Part shown: positions 17,880-26,731 of the stretch, in pieces
How positions within the stretch are numbered: the stretch's first letter is position 1
How the letters are laid out: every line of letters begins with the position of its first letter
Made by a program: the position numbers and the translations under genes
The notes under the pieces: model-generated
Seen by the model: only the letters and a program-made list of their open reading frames with translations
Database searches by the model: none
What the model was told of the DNA's origin: nothing
From: Carboxylicivirga taeanensis
Lineage (GTDB): Bacteria; Bacteroidota; Bacteroidia; Bacteroidales; Marinilabiliaceae
Length of the DNA stretch: 64,000 nt
Reading direction: 5' to 3'
Assembly (NCBI RefSeq): GCF_051851475.1
Contig: NZ_JBPUSJ010000007.1
Span: 124,001 to 188,000 of the forward strand

Positions 17880-17925
17880 AAAACAGAGAACCCGAAACTC
17901 TAAACACAGAACTGTAAACTATTAA

Positions 17926-18567
17926 CTAGCTCAAATCCACAATCTCAATTTTATTCCTCGACAAGCTGATCTTGCCCAATTTCTCAAGCTGCTTCAACAG
18001 CCTTGAAATAACCTCACGTGACGTGTGTAAATCGTCGGCAATTTCCTGGTGCGTGCCCAACAAAACAAGCGTATTACGCTCTTCTGACAACTGTGTAAGG
18101 TAATCAATTAAGCGCTCATCCATTTTTTTAAAGGCGATGTTATCGATGGTTTGCAGCAGCTCCTCAAAGCGCATTCGGTAGGACTGCATAATAAAACTGC
18201 GCCAACCGGCATACTTCTTCATCCAGTCATCCATGCAGTTAATGGGCACCATGATGGCTGTCACCGTTTCGAGCACAGTGGCCCGCACCTCACTTCTGGC
18301 CCTTTCCATACAACACGAAAGTGTTGATGCACAAGTATCTCCACCATTTAAATAGTAGAGCAGTAATTCGTTCCCATCATTATCTTCGCGCACAACCTTT
18401 ATCACACCTTCGATTAAGAGCGGCATGGCTACCACATCGTCGCCAATTTCAATAAAGTTATTGCCTGCTTCCAGCGTTTTGGTGGTGCAGTAGCGTTCCA
18501 TCTCACCCAACAGAGCCGCCTCCATCAGTATTGGGAACTTAGCACGTATTGTATCTTTTAGGTTCAT
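17926..18567 (-). CDS. Crp/Fnr family transcriptional regulator
   Basis: A 213-residue regulator. The N-terminal cyclic-nucleotide-binding-type beta roll (about 25-120) includes NFIEIGDDVVAMPLLIEGVIKVVRED and YYLNGGDTCASTLSCCM. The C-terminal winged helix has the recognition helix THQEIADDLHTSREVISRLLKQL. There is no FNR-type N-terminal cysteine cluster, but several cysteines occur near residues 79-88 in the effector domain (CASTLSCC), so redox or metal sensing is possible. It is adjacent to the sulfur-related CoADR gene, whose upstream region carries a Crp-type dyad. Confidence 0.93.
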   Translation of the reverse strand: MNLKDTIRAKFPILMEAALLGEMERYCTTKTLEAGNNFIEIGDDVVAMPLLIEGVIKVVREDNDGNELLLYYLNGGDTCASTLSCCMERARSEVRATVLETVTAIMVPINCMDDWMKKYAGWRSFIMQSYRMRFEELLQTIDNIAFKKMDERLIDYLTQLSEERNTLVLLGTHQEIADDLHTSREVISRLLKQLEKLGKISLSRNKIEIVDLS

Positions 18568-18624
18568 GTCAGGGTTTTAATCCAACGTGAAAATAAGGGA
18601 TAAATACGGTCTGACCAATATTGC

Positions 18625-21600
18625 TTAAAAATTAAATGCCATGTTAAAACTAAAGTAGTGCCCCTCTTTAGAATAGGAATAATAGGGCTGCAAAATAAAC
18701 TGCCCCAGCACATCCATCCAAAGCCCAACAGTTTGGCTGTGGTGCCAGGTATTGGAATGCTCGCCATGGAGCCACACCCGTCCGATATCTAAACCACCCA
18801 ACACACCTATATCCATAGGTAGATAGCGGTTATTCCATTCGGCGAACCGCAGCCTTACATCCAGATTTTCGAAGATGGCTTTCTCCCCTCTGAAACGGTT
18901 ATTTCGATAGCCCCGCAAGTTGCTTTTGTTACCCAAACTGGGGTATTGATAAAACTGTGCACTCCCGTTAATGGACCGATAGCCAACATTATTAGCCAAC
19001 ACCACCTGTGGATGATTCATAACTGTCAGGTAGGTTTGCAGACTGGTTCCGAAGCTCCACAGGTCACCGGCCTGTGTCACATCGTTTTGATAGGTTACCA
19101 TGGCATTAAACCGAATACCATTGCCCGGCCTTATTTCGTTATCGACATAGTTAATAAGGTAGTGCGCTTTAGCCCCAACAAAGGTGTGACGCTTCAACTC
19201 CTCATCGGAGAAACCCAGCTCCGGATCCTGAGCAACACGTCCCTCTGTGTTTTCGATGCGCACCGATTCAAAGGTGGGCCCAAACCTAAAACAAGTATAT
19301 TGATTGCGGCTTTTCAAACTCACCAGAGGTTCCACTGTAATGGCCCGCTTGCGCACCCAGTTATACTGCTTCCGAAGGTTCTGGTTGACCGATTCATTTC
19401 CATAACCAAAATAGTTCTCGATACTCGGATAATCCACATTCACAAACGGGTAGAAATGCAGATTCCCCAATAGCTCCGGAAAATGACCTGCGTAGCTTAT
19501 GATAAAAGCATCCTGACTGCCGGGCGCTACAATGGCTGACATTTTTTGTTTGGAGCGGTAGGGCTCTTTGCGCCACCCATGCTTTGTCCAGCTGTGCTGC
19601 AAGCCCAGCCAAACGCCATCATCGTGCGTGTATCCACCATTTAATAAAGGCAGGCTGGCATTGTACCTAAAGCCCTCCCGGTCGTACTCATTAATGGCTA
19701 AATCACTCGATGTTTTATCCTTAATCCCTTCGCCCATTAGTTGCGCCCCATCCATGTTATCGTAAGCCCAAAGCGCTTCCCCCCCTGATTTATTAACGAT
19801 CACATCAGCATCCTCACCTCCGATAATGCGCAATTTTATGTGTTCGTTGGCAGCGCCCATAACCGTAAATTCATCCTTCCCGCGGAGCCCATACAGTCTT
19901 ACTTCCTGCGTTTCATCCGGATGAAATACCCGATGGTACTTAAGCAAATCGCCCTTCGTGTTGCGCAACACATAATGTGTGACCTCAATGCGGCCATCCT
20001 CAAAGCGAAACACCTCAAAACGATCATCGTTATCGGTAGCCACCACCTCCACTTCCTTACTGATATAATCGTACAACTTACGTCCTATGCCCAGCAAGTT
20101 TTCTCTTCTTTCCTTCAGCAGTTGCACCAGTTCCTGGTTATGTTCCCGCACTTCCTCTGGCAAATCCATTAAAGCGGCTTCAATCACCTCATCAGTTAAC
20201 TGAGTCTGTAGCTGCTGAATGGTCTGCGCCCATGTCTCCCATTCCAGTTCATTTAAAAAGTGCCGATCGAAATGGCGAGCATTAAAGGCCAGGTGCTTCA
20301 CATCGCGCACATCGCCCTTCATGGTTTTTAGCTTTTTCATTAAAAAGGTAGAGACGTAAACCGGTATAATGCCCTCAAACTTATAAAAGGCCTGGTCGCG
20401 ATCCCGCGGGATGGGCCGGTAAATCGTGCGGTCATCCTGCTCAAACGAAGCCCATCGCCACTGGTCATCATGCCGGTCCCAATCGTGTATCCACAAGTCG
20501 AATAAGCGTGATTTCAGCACCCATGGCTGATCTACAAAATGGCTTTTCTTTTCGCGTAACACCTCCAGCAAATCGGTATACCCTATAATTTCTTCAGAAA
20601 AGCCAAAATAGGCAGCATCTTTCCAATCGCCATCGGGGCGTTGTTCCAATAAATAGGGTTCTTCAGAAAAAACAGCATTGTAATCGCCCAGGCATGGCTG
20701 ATGCTTAAGGTACACCATCTCTGGCTGGGTTGAATAAATACCGGCTGCCTCCGAAAGGGACGGAATTATGAGCGCTCCAAATGGGTGACTGGCTGAATTT
20801 TGATCCTTCAAAATATTTAGCACCTTCAGGTTAGCATATTCATCATCGAGCAAGCGGGTGTAATCTTTCTTTATTGAGCGCAGAATATATTGCTTACCAT
20901 CCGCTTTTTTGAGCCGTAAGGAATTGGATGACATACCTCCGCCTTTCTTTACGGGCGTTAAGCCGCCATGTTTGGTCTGCAAATCAATCAATGGCATATG
21001 AACATTGGTAGCCCACATTTCGCGGTACTGCTCTCCTAGCCACAACTTCATAAACCCACTACCTTCAAATGCTGCATTGACAGCAACCGTTGTATCACGC
21101 CCTGTGAAAGGCGGACACACCCTGTTTTGCTTCAACGCACCCACTTTGGGCTGGCGCATCTGTCGCCTGTATTCCAGTACGGGTTCGGCACCAAATCCAC
21201 TGACGGTATAGAACTCAATCCATGCTTCTGACTTCTCATAAAAATCAATTTTTGCATAGCCTCTGGCCTCACGCGCATAGCTGACCTCGCCACCCGCCGC
21301 AGCATAAGTCACCTTACTGGCTGAACCACTTATCACCTGTTTGATTTCCTTATCATCGAAGTATTGCAGGTTGTGCTCATGCCCCGATATAAAGGTCACA
21401 TTCACCTCCCATTTTTCAGCAGCCTTGGTTATTCCATTAATAAAACTCTGATACAGATGATTGCTTACATCCTGCACCGAACCCGTTGTTTGCCGGTATA
21501 CTGGATAGACCGAACCAATGATGGGTAATGGAATCCACAGGTGGTGATTCAACTCGCGAAGCGGAAACAGGTGGTGATGAAAGGAAAAATGCCCGCCATG

Positions 21601-22335
21601 CTTTCCATTGCTTTTTAGTGGGTGATGCATAAACACCAACACCTCATCGTTTTTATAATTCATAAAAACTTCTTCCATCCAAACCAGAAAATCTCCCCTG
21701 GTTTGGATATCGCAACCCTGATTAATTTTCTTCTCATTATCCCAGTTGTGCAGCCACCACTGCGAATCGATAAATACATATACCAAATCCTTGCTTACCT
21801 TCACCACCTTGGGCTCTCCACAGCCCTTTCCCGGATAGAATTTCACCCTGTTTCGTTCATCGCTATCAAAAGCTTCGACCATTTTCTCTTGCTGCTTAAG
21901 CCGCTTCAGCCCCCCCACTTTGCCTTTTTCCCAGTCGTGGTTACCGGGAATAAAATAGGTCGTGCCATTGACAACCTCACTCAACTTTAGCTGCGACATC
22001 AAAATCAACTCACTCAGCGATCTGGTTTCGTGGTTCTCAGCTGGCAGACCTAAGGGATAAATATTATCTCCTAAAAACACCAAATCTGTTGGCGACTCAA
22101 GCGTGCTTAACTGCTGCTTTACGGCTGTCAGCACATAGTTTGAGCCATTTGCCTCATTATCCAACTTGCCGGCATCCCCCAATAAAAAGATAGTGCGCAA
22201 CGGTGTATCGGGCTTTGGGTTAGAATGCTCAGCCCATTCAAGATGTTCAGCACTGTAGTAAGGCTTTTTCACCGTTGAACAACCTCCCAGCAAAAAAAGC
22301 CACATTGGTATGGTAAAAAGCGACCACTTCATCAT
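18625..22335 (-). CDS. lipoprotein with metallophosphoesterase, kinase-like middle region and C-terminal outer-membrane barrel
   Basis: A 1236-residue envelope protein starting with a lipobox (LFLLGGC, C19). Residues about 45-340 are a calcineurin-like metallophosphoesterase: GDAG (D54), GDN (90-91), GNHDW (131-135), HHP (237-239) and GHEH (318-321). Residues about 460-700 resemble atypical kinases (CotH/HipA type): KQYILRSIKK (481-490), an acidic helix, a D618-W-D-R-H622 loop followed by QWRW, and PRDRDQAF with D645 and D647. From about 850 to the end it reads as an Omp85/surface-antigen-type beta-barrel (NLRGYRNNRF; last strand FSFNMAFNF). The start codon overlaps the upstream stop (ATGA), so it is translationally coupled to the propeller lipoprotein. 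The kinase assignment is inference; the other two parts are clear. Confidence 0.85.
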   Translation of the reverse strand: MMKWSLFTIPMWLFLLGGCSTVKKPYYSAEHLEWAEHSNPKPDTPLRTIFLLGDAGKLDNEANGSNYVLTAVKQQLSTLESPTDLVFLGDNIYPLGLPAENHETRSLSELILMSQLKLSEVVNGTTYFIPGNHDWEKGKVGGLKRLKQQEKMVEAFDSDERNRVKFYPGKGCGEPKVVKVSKDLVYVFIDSQWWLHNWDNEKKINQGCDIQTRGDFLVWMEEVFMNYKNDEVLVFMHHPLKSNGKHGGHFSFHHHLFPLRELNHHLWIPLPIIGSVYPVYRQTTGSVQDVSNHLYQSFINGITKAAEKWEVNVTFISGHEHNLQYFDDKEIKQVISGSASKVTYAAAGGEVSYAREARGYAKIDFYEKSEAWIEFYTVSGFGAEPVLEYRRQMRQPKVGALKQNRVCPPFTGRDTTVAVNAAFEGSGFMKLWLGEQYREMWATNVHMPLIDLQTKHGGLTPVKKGGGMSSNSLRLKKADGKQYILRSIKKDYTRLLDDEYANLKVLNILKDQNSASHPFGALIIPSLSEAAGIYSTQPEMVYLKHQPCLGDYNAVFSEEPYLLEQRPDGDWKDAAYFGFSEEIIGYTDLLEVLREKKSHFVDQPWVLKSRLFDLWIHDWDRHDDQWRWASFEQDDRTIYRPIPRDRDQAFYKFEGIIPVYVSTFLMKKLKTMKGDVRDVKHLAFNARHFDRHFLNELEWETWAQTIQQLQTQLTDEVIEAALMDLPEEVREHNQELVQLLKERRENLLGIGRKLYDYISKEVEVVATDNDDRFEVFRFEDGRIEVTHYVLRNTKGDLLKYHRVFHPDETQEVRLYGLRGKDEFTVMGAANEHIKLRIIGGEDADVIVNKSGGEALWAYDNMDGAQLMGEGIKDKTSSDLAINEYDREGFRYNASLPLLNGGYTHDDGVWLGLQHSWTKHGWRKEPYRSKQKMSAIVAPGSQDAFIISYAGHFPELLGNLHFYPFVNVDYPSIENYFGYGNESVNQNLRKQYNWVRKRAITVEPLVSLKSRNQYTCFRFGPTFESVRIENTEGRVAQDPELGFSDEELKRHTFVGAKAHYLINYVDNEIRPGNGIRFNAMVTYQNDVTQAGDLWSFGTSLQTYLTVMNHPQVVLANNVGYRSINGSAQFYQYPSLGNKSNLRGYRNNRFRGEKAIFENLDVRLRFAEWNNRYLPMDIGVLGGLDIGRVWLHGEHSNTWHHSQTVGLWMDVLGQFILQPYYSYSKEGHYFSFNMAFNF

Positions 22336-23207
22336 TGCGCTGCATTATATTTTAATAGTTTGCCCTTCCCTGATTTTCCTTCTGAAGCGATATACAGGTG
22401 ATAGGCATTATCAAAAGTGATTCCTTCTGGCTGTGGCAAAGCAAGCATATCTAAAAAAACCAGGTGCTGAATGCGCTTATCTGCACTTAGAACCATTAGC
22501 AGGCTGCCGCGGGCAGAGAGCAAATAAAAAGCACCGGTACCAGGATGAATGGCGATGCCGGACGGCGAAAAACGTCTGAGCCGCCATATTTGCTCAGCCG
22601 ATAATTGATTAGCCATTGCCATTTGTTCCAACTCTTCCAGATGAATGACCAAAGCCGGATCGCTGTCAAACGTATTAGTATCCAGTCTGTACCGATAAAC
22701 GGCCTTTTCACTTTTATTTTCATTTAGCGGGATGCCTTTACAAGCCACCAAAATACTATGAGTAGAGGGCTCGTAACACAAGCCTTCCGCATCATTATCG
22801 GCCGACAAATCCGTATCGATTACGTCCGTTTTGCCCTTATCGGTATCGTAACGATATAACTTTCCATTACTCTTTAGGACAAAAACCTGCTGTTCAACCC
22901 GCACTATACCTTCGTAATCGCCCCCTTTACTGAAGTCAAAAAGCTTGTGTACCTCCCCTGTCAGCTTATCGATCTGATAAATATTTCCTTTCTCATCGTT
23001 AACGGCAAGCAAGCTGCCCGACTCCACGTCATACCCGAGCCCCGATATTTCATGCATGGAATTATCAAGTTGCCACGCAGCGGCCGGCTTGGAATAGTCA
23101 TACTCCACCTTGGCCTGTTTATCTACCTTCCACACCTGGCTTCCCGTTTGGGTGCAGGATGTAAATAACAGGACAACAACCACTATCTTAAAGGAAAAAT
23201 AATTCAT
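22332..23207 (-). CDS. SdiA-regulated-type beta-propeller lipoprotein
   Basis: A 291-residue lipoprotein (lipobox LLFTSC). Its blades include HEISGLGYDVESGSLLAVND, GDYEGIVRVEQQVFVLKSNG, DAEGLCYEP, FSPSGIAIHPGTGAFYLLSA and LPQPEGITFDNAYHLYIASEG. This pattern matches the SdiA-regulated/esterase-like propeller family. The start MNYF at 23207 is preferred over the ATG at 23219 because the signal peptide begins there. Its stop overlaps the start of the large phosphoesterase-barrel gene, so both are one unit and probably work together in the envelope. The propeller resembles phytase-like folds, but catalytic activity is not shown. Confidence 0.8.
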   Translation of the reverse strand: MNYFSFKIVVVVLLFTSCTQTGSQVWKVDKQAKVEYDYSKPAAAWQLDNSMHEISGLGYDVESGSLLAVNDEKGNIYQIDKLTGEVHKLFDFSKGGDYEGIVRVEQQVFVLKSNGKLYRYDTDKGKTDVIDTDLSADNDAEGLCYEPSTHSILVACKGIPLNENKSEKAVYRYRLDTNTFDSDPALVIHLEELEQMAMANQLSAEQIWRLRRFSPSGIAIHPGTGAFYLLSARGSLLMVLSADKRIQHLVFLDMLALPQPEGITFDNAYHLYIASEGKSGKGKLLKYNAAQ

Positions 23208-23271
23208 AATACCAGCCAATTAAAGCACAATATACCAAATATTTACATACCTATTTCACTTATATCTCTAC

Positions 23272-23949
23272 CTACAAAAGCCCGTAAATTAATATGCCGA
23301 TACTGATGAAAAATGCAATCAGAAATAAATTATAAGACCACTGTAGCAGCTGATACTTGCATAGGGTATAGTGGCTAAGCATGAAAGAGGCACGCACCTG
23401 GTTCCCTATTTGTAAATCCTGATTACGCACCACGGCATCCATTGATTTTTCATACTCATCCAGCCCCACGCGTTTCATCATCATAAAACTGTTGTGCTTA
23501 AAGTTGGGGTATTTTTGTTTCATCTCGCGATGATACTTAAACAGGCGATGTACATAGGCTCCGATTGGACTAGCCGTAAGCAGTGACAACACCAACGAAG
23601 TACCACTGCCAATCAATAGTATAATGGCAATGACATTTCCGTTTTCGACATACACCCCCATCTTTTGGTTAAACACAATGAGCAAGGAGATGATGGTCGT
23701 ATTGATGCGAACCATAATCATCGCTTTGCGATCAGCCATGGCCATTCGGTTGACCAGCATTTTAAAATGGTTTCTGAAGAAGGTACTCAAAGCCTTTCGG
23801 GGCTCCTGCTTGGTGTCATATAGCTTCTTCTTTTTTTTCTTTTTGACTGTACTTTCCTTTTCCTCCTCTTCGGAAGCAATAGAATTCCCAAACTGCTCAT
23901 TAACCAACAGTTCTTGTACTTCCACCTCTAAATTCATCCCTGTATCCAT
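23272..23949 (-). CDS. PycTM-like (DUF5706, Pycsar effector-type) membrane protein
   Basis: A 225-residue protein with an acidic then lysine-rich N-terminus (EEEEKE, then seven lysines encoded across an eight-T run). The segment FFRNHFKMLVNRMAMADRKAMIMVRINTTIISLLIV resembles the R..H...MAD.KA..M...N...IS pattern of DUF5706/PycTM effectors. Membrane segments are at about 88-103, 107-128 and 205-225. Pycsar effectors damage the membrane when they bind cyclic CMP or UMP made by a phage-triggered cyclase. Here no cyclase gene and no HD domain are seen. The gene has its own strong promoter. An immunity role is possible but unproven; a housekeeping membrane role is equally open. Confidence 0.65.
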   Translation of the reverse strand: MDTGMNLEVEVQELLVNEQFGNSIASEEEEKESTVKKKKKKKLYDTKQEPRKALSTFFRNHFKMLVNRMAMADRKAMIMVRINTTIISLLIVFNQKMGVYVENGNVIAIILLIGSGTSLVLSLLTASPIGAYVHRLFKYHREMKQKYPNFKHNSFMMMKRVGLDEYEKSMDAVVRNQDLQIGNQVRASFMLSHYTLCKYQLLQWSYNLFLIAFFISIGILIYGLL

Positions 23950-23965
23950 ATTTTATAGTTTTATA

Positions 23966-23983
23966 CATCTAGATATATAGATG
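23966..23983. repeat. palindrome over the predicted transcription start of the PycTM-like gene
   Basis: CATCTA-GATATA-TAGATG directly follows the -7 box, so it would overlap the start site and early leader. This is the expected place for a repressor operator. Confidence 0.5.
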
Positions 23984-24014
23984 CAAAGATATTTAAAATA
24001 CTTTTATTAGCAAA
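23984..24014 (-). promoter_or_regulatory. promoter of the PycTM-like gene
   Basis: On the minus strand, TTTG (24011-24014) is followed after 19 bases by TATCTTTG (23984-23991). This matches the Bacteroidota TTTG-N19-TAnnTTTG consensus exactly. The start codon is 35 bases further on. Confidence 0.75.
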
Positions 24015-24052
24015 TAATGTTGAATCAGGCCGATTATCTCGGCAAACTTCTC

Positions 24053-24060
24053 TACTTTTG
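24053..24060 (+). promoter_or_regulatory. candidate -7 box for the ThrE-type exporter gene
   Basis: TACTTTTG matches TAnnTTTG and lies 33 bases before the ATG at 24094. It diverges from the PycTM-like promoter. No good -33 box is seen. Confidence 0.45.
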
Positions 24061-24093
24061 CACTTGACACAACTAGCATAACACACTCATTCA

Positions 24094-25332
24094 ATGCAGA
24101 TTCCACATCAATACAAATTCATAGTCCAGCTTGGCAAGGCGCTGCACATTTATGGCGTTCCATCTTACAAATCGCAGCTCTACCTGACCGAGATATCTGA
24201 AAAAAAGGATATTAAAGGCAGCTTTATGGATACTCCAACCTGGATTAATTATGTATTTTATGAGGGAGACGAACACTCCTACAGCCATGTGGAATGTGTA
24301 CCCCCCGGAGAACTTAACCTGGGGGCCTTATCTGAGGTGGTTGAAATTACCAACAATGTGATATCGAATAAGCTTTCGTTTACAGAAGCAAATAGTCAGT
24401 TGGCAGGGTTGCAAAACACACAGAGTGGCTATGGCAAACTCGTCGAATTATTGTCATTCATGGTTTCGGCCGGCTCATTTTGCATATTACTTAACACCAA
24501 CTGGTTATCTGTAATAGTAGCAACGCTCATTGGCTCCCTTGTTTATGGCATCACATTAATGGCTCGCTATTCGAGTTACCTGCGCAGCACTCTGGAGTCA
24601 ATGGTTGCGTTTATGGCCACCATCATCACCGGTTTGCTTTCGATGGTGCTCCCTGAGCTGAACCTGTCGATGACCGTATTGGCTTCAATTATTGTATTTA
24701 TACCCGGCCTGTCGCTTACCACTGCCCTGGAAGAAATCACCTCAAAAAGTCTGGTTTCCGGAACAGCTAAACTATTTGATGCACTGGTATCCTTATTTAA
24801 ACAGTTTTTTGGCGTTGTTTTGGGACTGGCTCTTCTTCCCTTATTCATCGATATCCAACCGCCTGTCATCACCGATGATATTCCGGCCTGGGTAGATCTG
24901 ATTGCCATTTTATTACTGTCGCTAAGTCTGATGCCGGTGTTCAAGGTACGCCCCAAAGATATTCCCCTCGGCATTGTAACTGGTTTTGTGTGCTTTTACA
25001 CAACGCTGCTACTCGACTTCACCGGAATTCTGGTTAGTATCTTCTTTGGCACCATTGTAGCAGTGGCCGTAAGTAAGCTATTCACGCACCTGACCAAGGT
25101 ACCTCGACTGGTTTACCTCATACCAGGCATCATAATGCTGGTACCGGGCAGTAAAGCATTCATCGGACTAAGCTCTTTGTTTCTGGATACGCAGATAAGC
25201 AATAGCGATATGGGCGCTCAGGTGCTCTATATTTTTATGGGCATCATTGGTGGATTAATCTTTTCAGGCACCTTTATGGACAAACGGTTGAGCAAGAAGA
25301 TGGCTACACCAACAGATATTCTTAAAAGCTGA
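24094..25332 (+). CDS. ThrE family threonine/serine exporter
   Basis: A 412-residue inner-membrane protein that joins the ThrE domain (about 8-245) and the ThrE_2/YjjB-type domain (about 265-395). The soluble N-terminal part has the family features (LGKALHIYGVPSYKSQLYLTEISE, FMDTPTWINYVF). About ten membrane segments follow, including VLASIIVFIPGLSLTTALEEI and LVYLIPGIIMLVPGSKAF, with the conserved PG-containing helices in both halves. It would export threonine/serine or related small molecules by proton antiport. In some bacteria the two halves are separate genes; here they are fused. It stands alone, with a separate promoter box for the next gene. Confidence 0.9.
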   Translation: MQIPHQYKFIVQLGKALHIYGVPSYKSQLYLTEISEKKDIKGSFMDTPTWINYVFYEGDEHSYSHVECVPPGELNLGALSEVVEITNNVISNKLSFTEANSQLAGLQNTQSGYGKLVELLSFMVSAGSFCILLNTNWLSVIVATLIGSLVYGITLMARYSSYLRSTLESMVAFMATIITGLLSMVLPELNLSMTVLASIIVFIPGLSLTTALEEITSKSLVSGTAKLFDALVSLFKQFFGVVLGLALLPLFIDIQPPVITDDIPAWVDLIAILLLSLSLMPVFKVRPKDIPLGIVTGFVCFYTTLLLDFTGILVSIFFGTIVAVAVSKLFTHLTKVPRLVYLIPGIIMLVPGSKAFIGLSSLFLDTQISNSDMGAQVLYIFMGIIGGLIFSGTFMDKRLSKKMATPTDILKS

Positions 25333-25409
25333 CTCACAAATAACGTTAAGAATTGTAAAAAATAAGGCCTGAATCAAACTATTTAAGGCAGATGTTGAAC
25401 TAAGTTTCG

Positions 25410-25417
25410 TACCTTTG
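25410..25417 (+). promoter_or_regulatory. candidate -7 box for the RNA methyltransferase gene
   Basis: TACCTTTG matches TAnnTTTG and implies a leader of about 100 bases. That leader contains a perfect hairpin, CTGTTATT/AATAACAG, at 25468-25488. Confidence 0.45.
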
Positions 25418-25467
25418 CAGCTCTTTTTAAGATAGAGTAAAAACAACAATTCATCTGTTATAATAAT

Positions 25468-25488
25468 CTGTTATTAAATGAATAACAG
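25468..25488 (+). repeat. hairpin in the leader of the RNA methyltransferase gene
   Basis: CTGTTATT (25468-25475) and AATAACAG (25481-25488) are perfect 8-bp arms around AAATG. The upstream ATG (25478) of the longer reading frame lies in the loop, which argues for the start at 25520. Confidence 0.45.
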
Positions 25489-25519
25489 ACAAAACGTATT
25501 TATTGAAAAACGTGTTCGC

Positions 25520-26695
25520 ATGAAGTTATTAGTTAAAACCTTTCATGGTTTAGAAGAAGTATTGGCTGACGAATTAAGGGAAATTGGAGCCAATGATGTA
25601 ACACCCGTTAAAAGGGCAGTGACCTGCACAGCCGATAAAGAAGTGCTTTATAAAGCCAACTTACACTTGCGAACCGCTTTACGAGTGCTTGTTCCGGTTT
25701 TAACCTTCAAAGCCAAAAACGAAGAGGAACTCTATCAGAATATTTACAAGTTTGATTGGTCGGCGTACATTTCAGAAAAAAACACCTTTGCTATTGATGC
25801 AGTTGCATTCTCCGACTTTTTCAAGCACACAAAATACCTTGCGCTCAAAACCAAAGATGCCATAGTTGACCAGTTCAGAGCAAAAAGCGGCGAACGCCCA
25901 TCTATTGACATTGAAAACCCCGATTTGCAGATAAATGTGCATGTATCGCACGACCAGTTCACTATTTCGCTGGACAGTTCGGTTGAATCGCTTCACCGCC
26001 GAGGCTATCGTAACCCGCTTCACAAAGCTCCACTTAACGAAGTATTAGCTGCGGGCATGCTTAAAATCGCCAAATGGCACAAAGATATTCCTTTGCTCGA
26101 CCCCATGTGTGGTACCGGCACCATTCTTATGGAAGCCGCTATGATGGCCTGTGAGATGGCTCCTGGCCTAAAACGCAAACATTTTGGCTTTATGTCGTGG
26201 GCCGATTTCGATAAAGCACTCTGGGAAAAAATACACACCGAGGCCGAAAATAAAGTACGCTATCCAAAGGTGAACATTGTTGGTGGCGATAACAACCCTC
26301 AGGCCGTGGACATGGCCAAAACAGCCTCGCTGGATTTTCGCCTGAATCGCCAGATTAGAATCATTCGCTCGAACATGGATGACAACATGCCTCCTGCACC
26401 TCGTGGCATGATGATTACTAACCCGCCTTATGGGGAACGACTGACCAAGGATAACATCAATGAGTTTTACAAAAAGATTGGTTCGCACCTGAAGAAAAAC
26501 TTCACTGACTGGCAAGCCTGGATCATCACTTCCAACTTTGAGGCATTGAAATACATAGGGCTCCGACCAGATTCGAAATACACCCTTTACAACGGCCCAT
26601 TGGAATGTAAATATGTGGCCTACGATATGTTCGAAGGTGAAATGAAAGCTTTTAAAAAGAAAATTAACCGAACCAAACGCCGAATTGATAGTTGA
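25520..26695 (+). CDS. THUMP-domain class I SAM-dependent RNA methyltransferase (RlmL N-terminal/YpsC type)
   Basis: A 391-residue cytoplasmic enzyme predicted to methylate a guanine N2 in 23S rRNA. It begins with a ferredoxin-like/THUMP part (1-155, VKTFHGLEEVLADELREIGA). The UPF0020 methyltransferase core follows, with a SAM-binding motif (PLLDPMCGTGTILMEAAM), GGDNNPQAVDMA, and the N-P-P-Y catalytic motif at about residue 300 (MITNPPYGERL). It corresponds to the N-terminal half of E. coli RlmL without the RlmK part. The start MKLL at 25520 fits the family better than the ATG at 25478. It opens a plus-strand housekeeping run. Confidence 0.93.
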   Translation: MKLLVKTFHGLEEVLADELREIGANDVTPVKRAVTCTADKEVLYKANLHLRTALRVLVPVLTFKAKNEEELYQNIYKFDWSAYISEKNTFAIDAVAFSDFFKHTKYLALKTKDAIVDQFRAKSGERPSIDIENPDLQINVHVSHDQFTISLDSSVESLHRRGYRNPLHKAPLNEVLAAGMLKIAKWHKDIPLLDPMCGTGTILMEAAMMACEMAPGLKRKHFGFMSWADFDKALWEKIHTEAENKVRYPKVNIVGGDNNPQAVDMAKTASLDFRLNRQIRIIRSNMDDNMPPAPRGMMITNPPYGERLTKDNINEFYKKIGSHLKKNFTDWQAWIITSNFEALKYIGLRPDSKYTLYNGPLECKYVAYDMFEGEMKAFKKKINRTKRRIDS

Positions 26696-26731
26696 TATAG
26701 GAAGTCGGATTCTGATTTCAAACATATAACT

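Noticed and set aside
23829..23842. T-run in the PycTM-like gene as a phase-variable tract
   Set aside because: The eight-T run encodes a lysine stretch in frame. Homopolymers of this length are common in AT-rich lysine codons, and nothing else indicates phase variation.
24576..24974. 132-codon open frame on the minus strand
   Set aside because: It is antisense to the ThrE-type gene, with no motif and no promoter.
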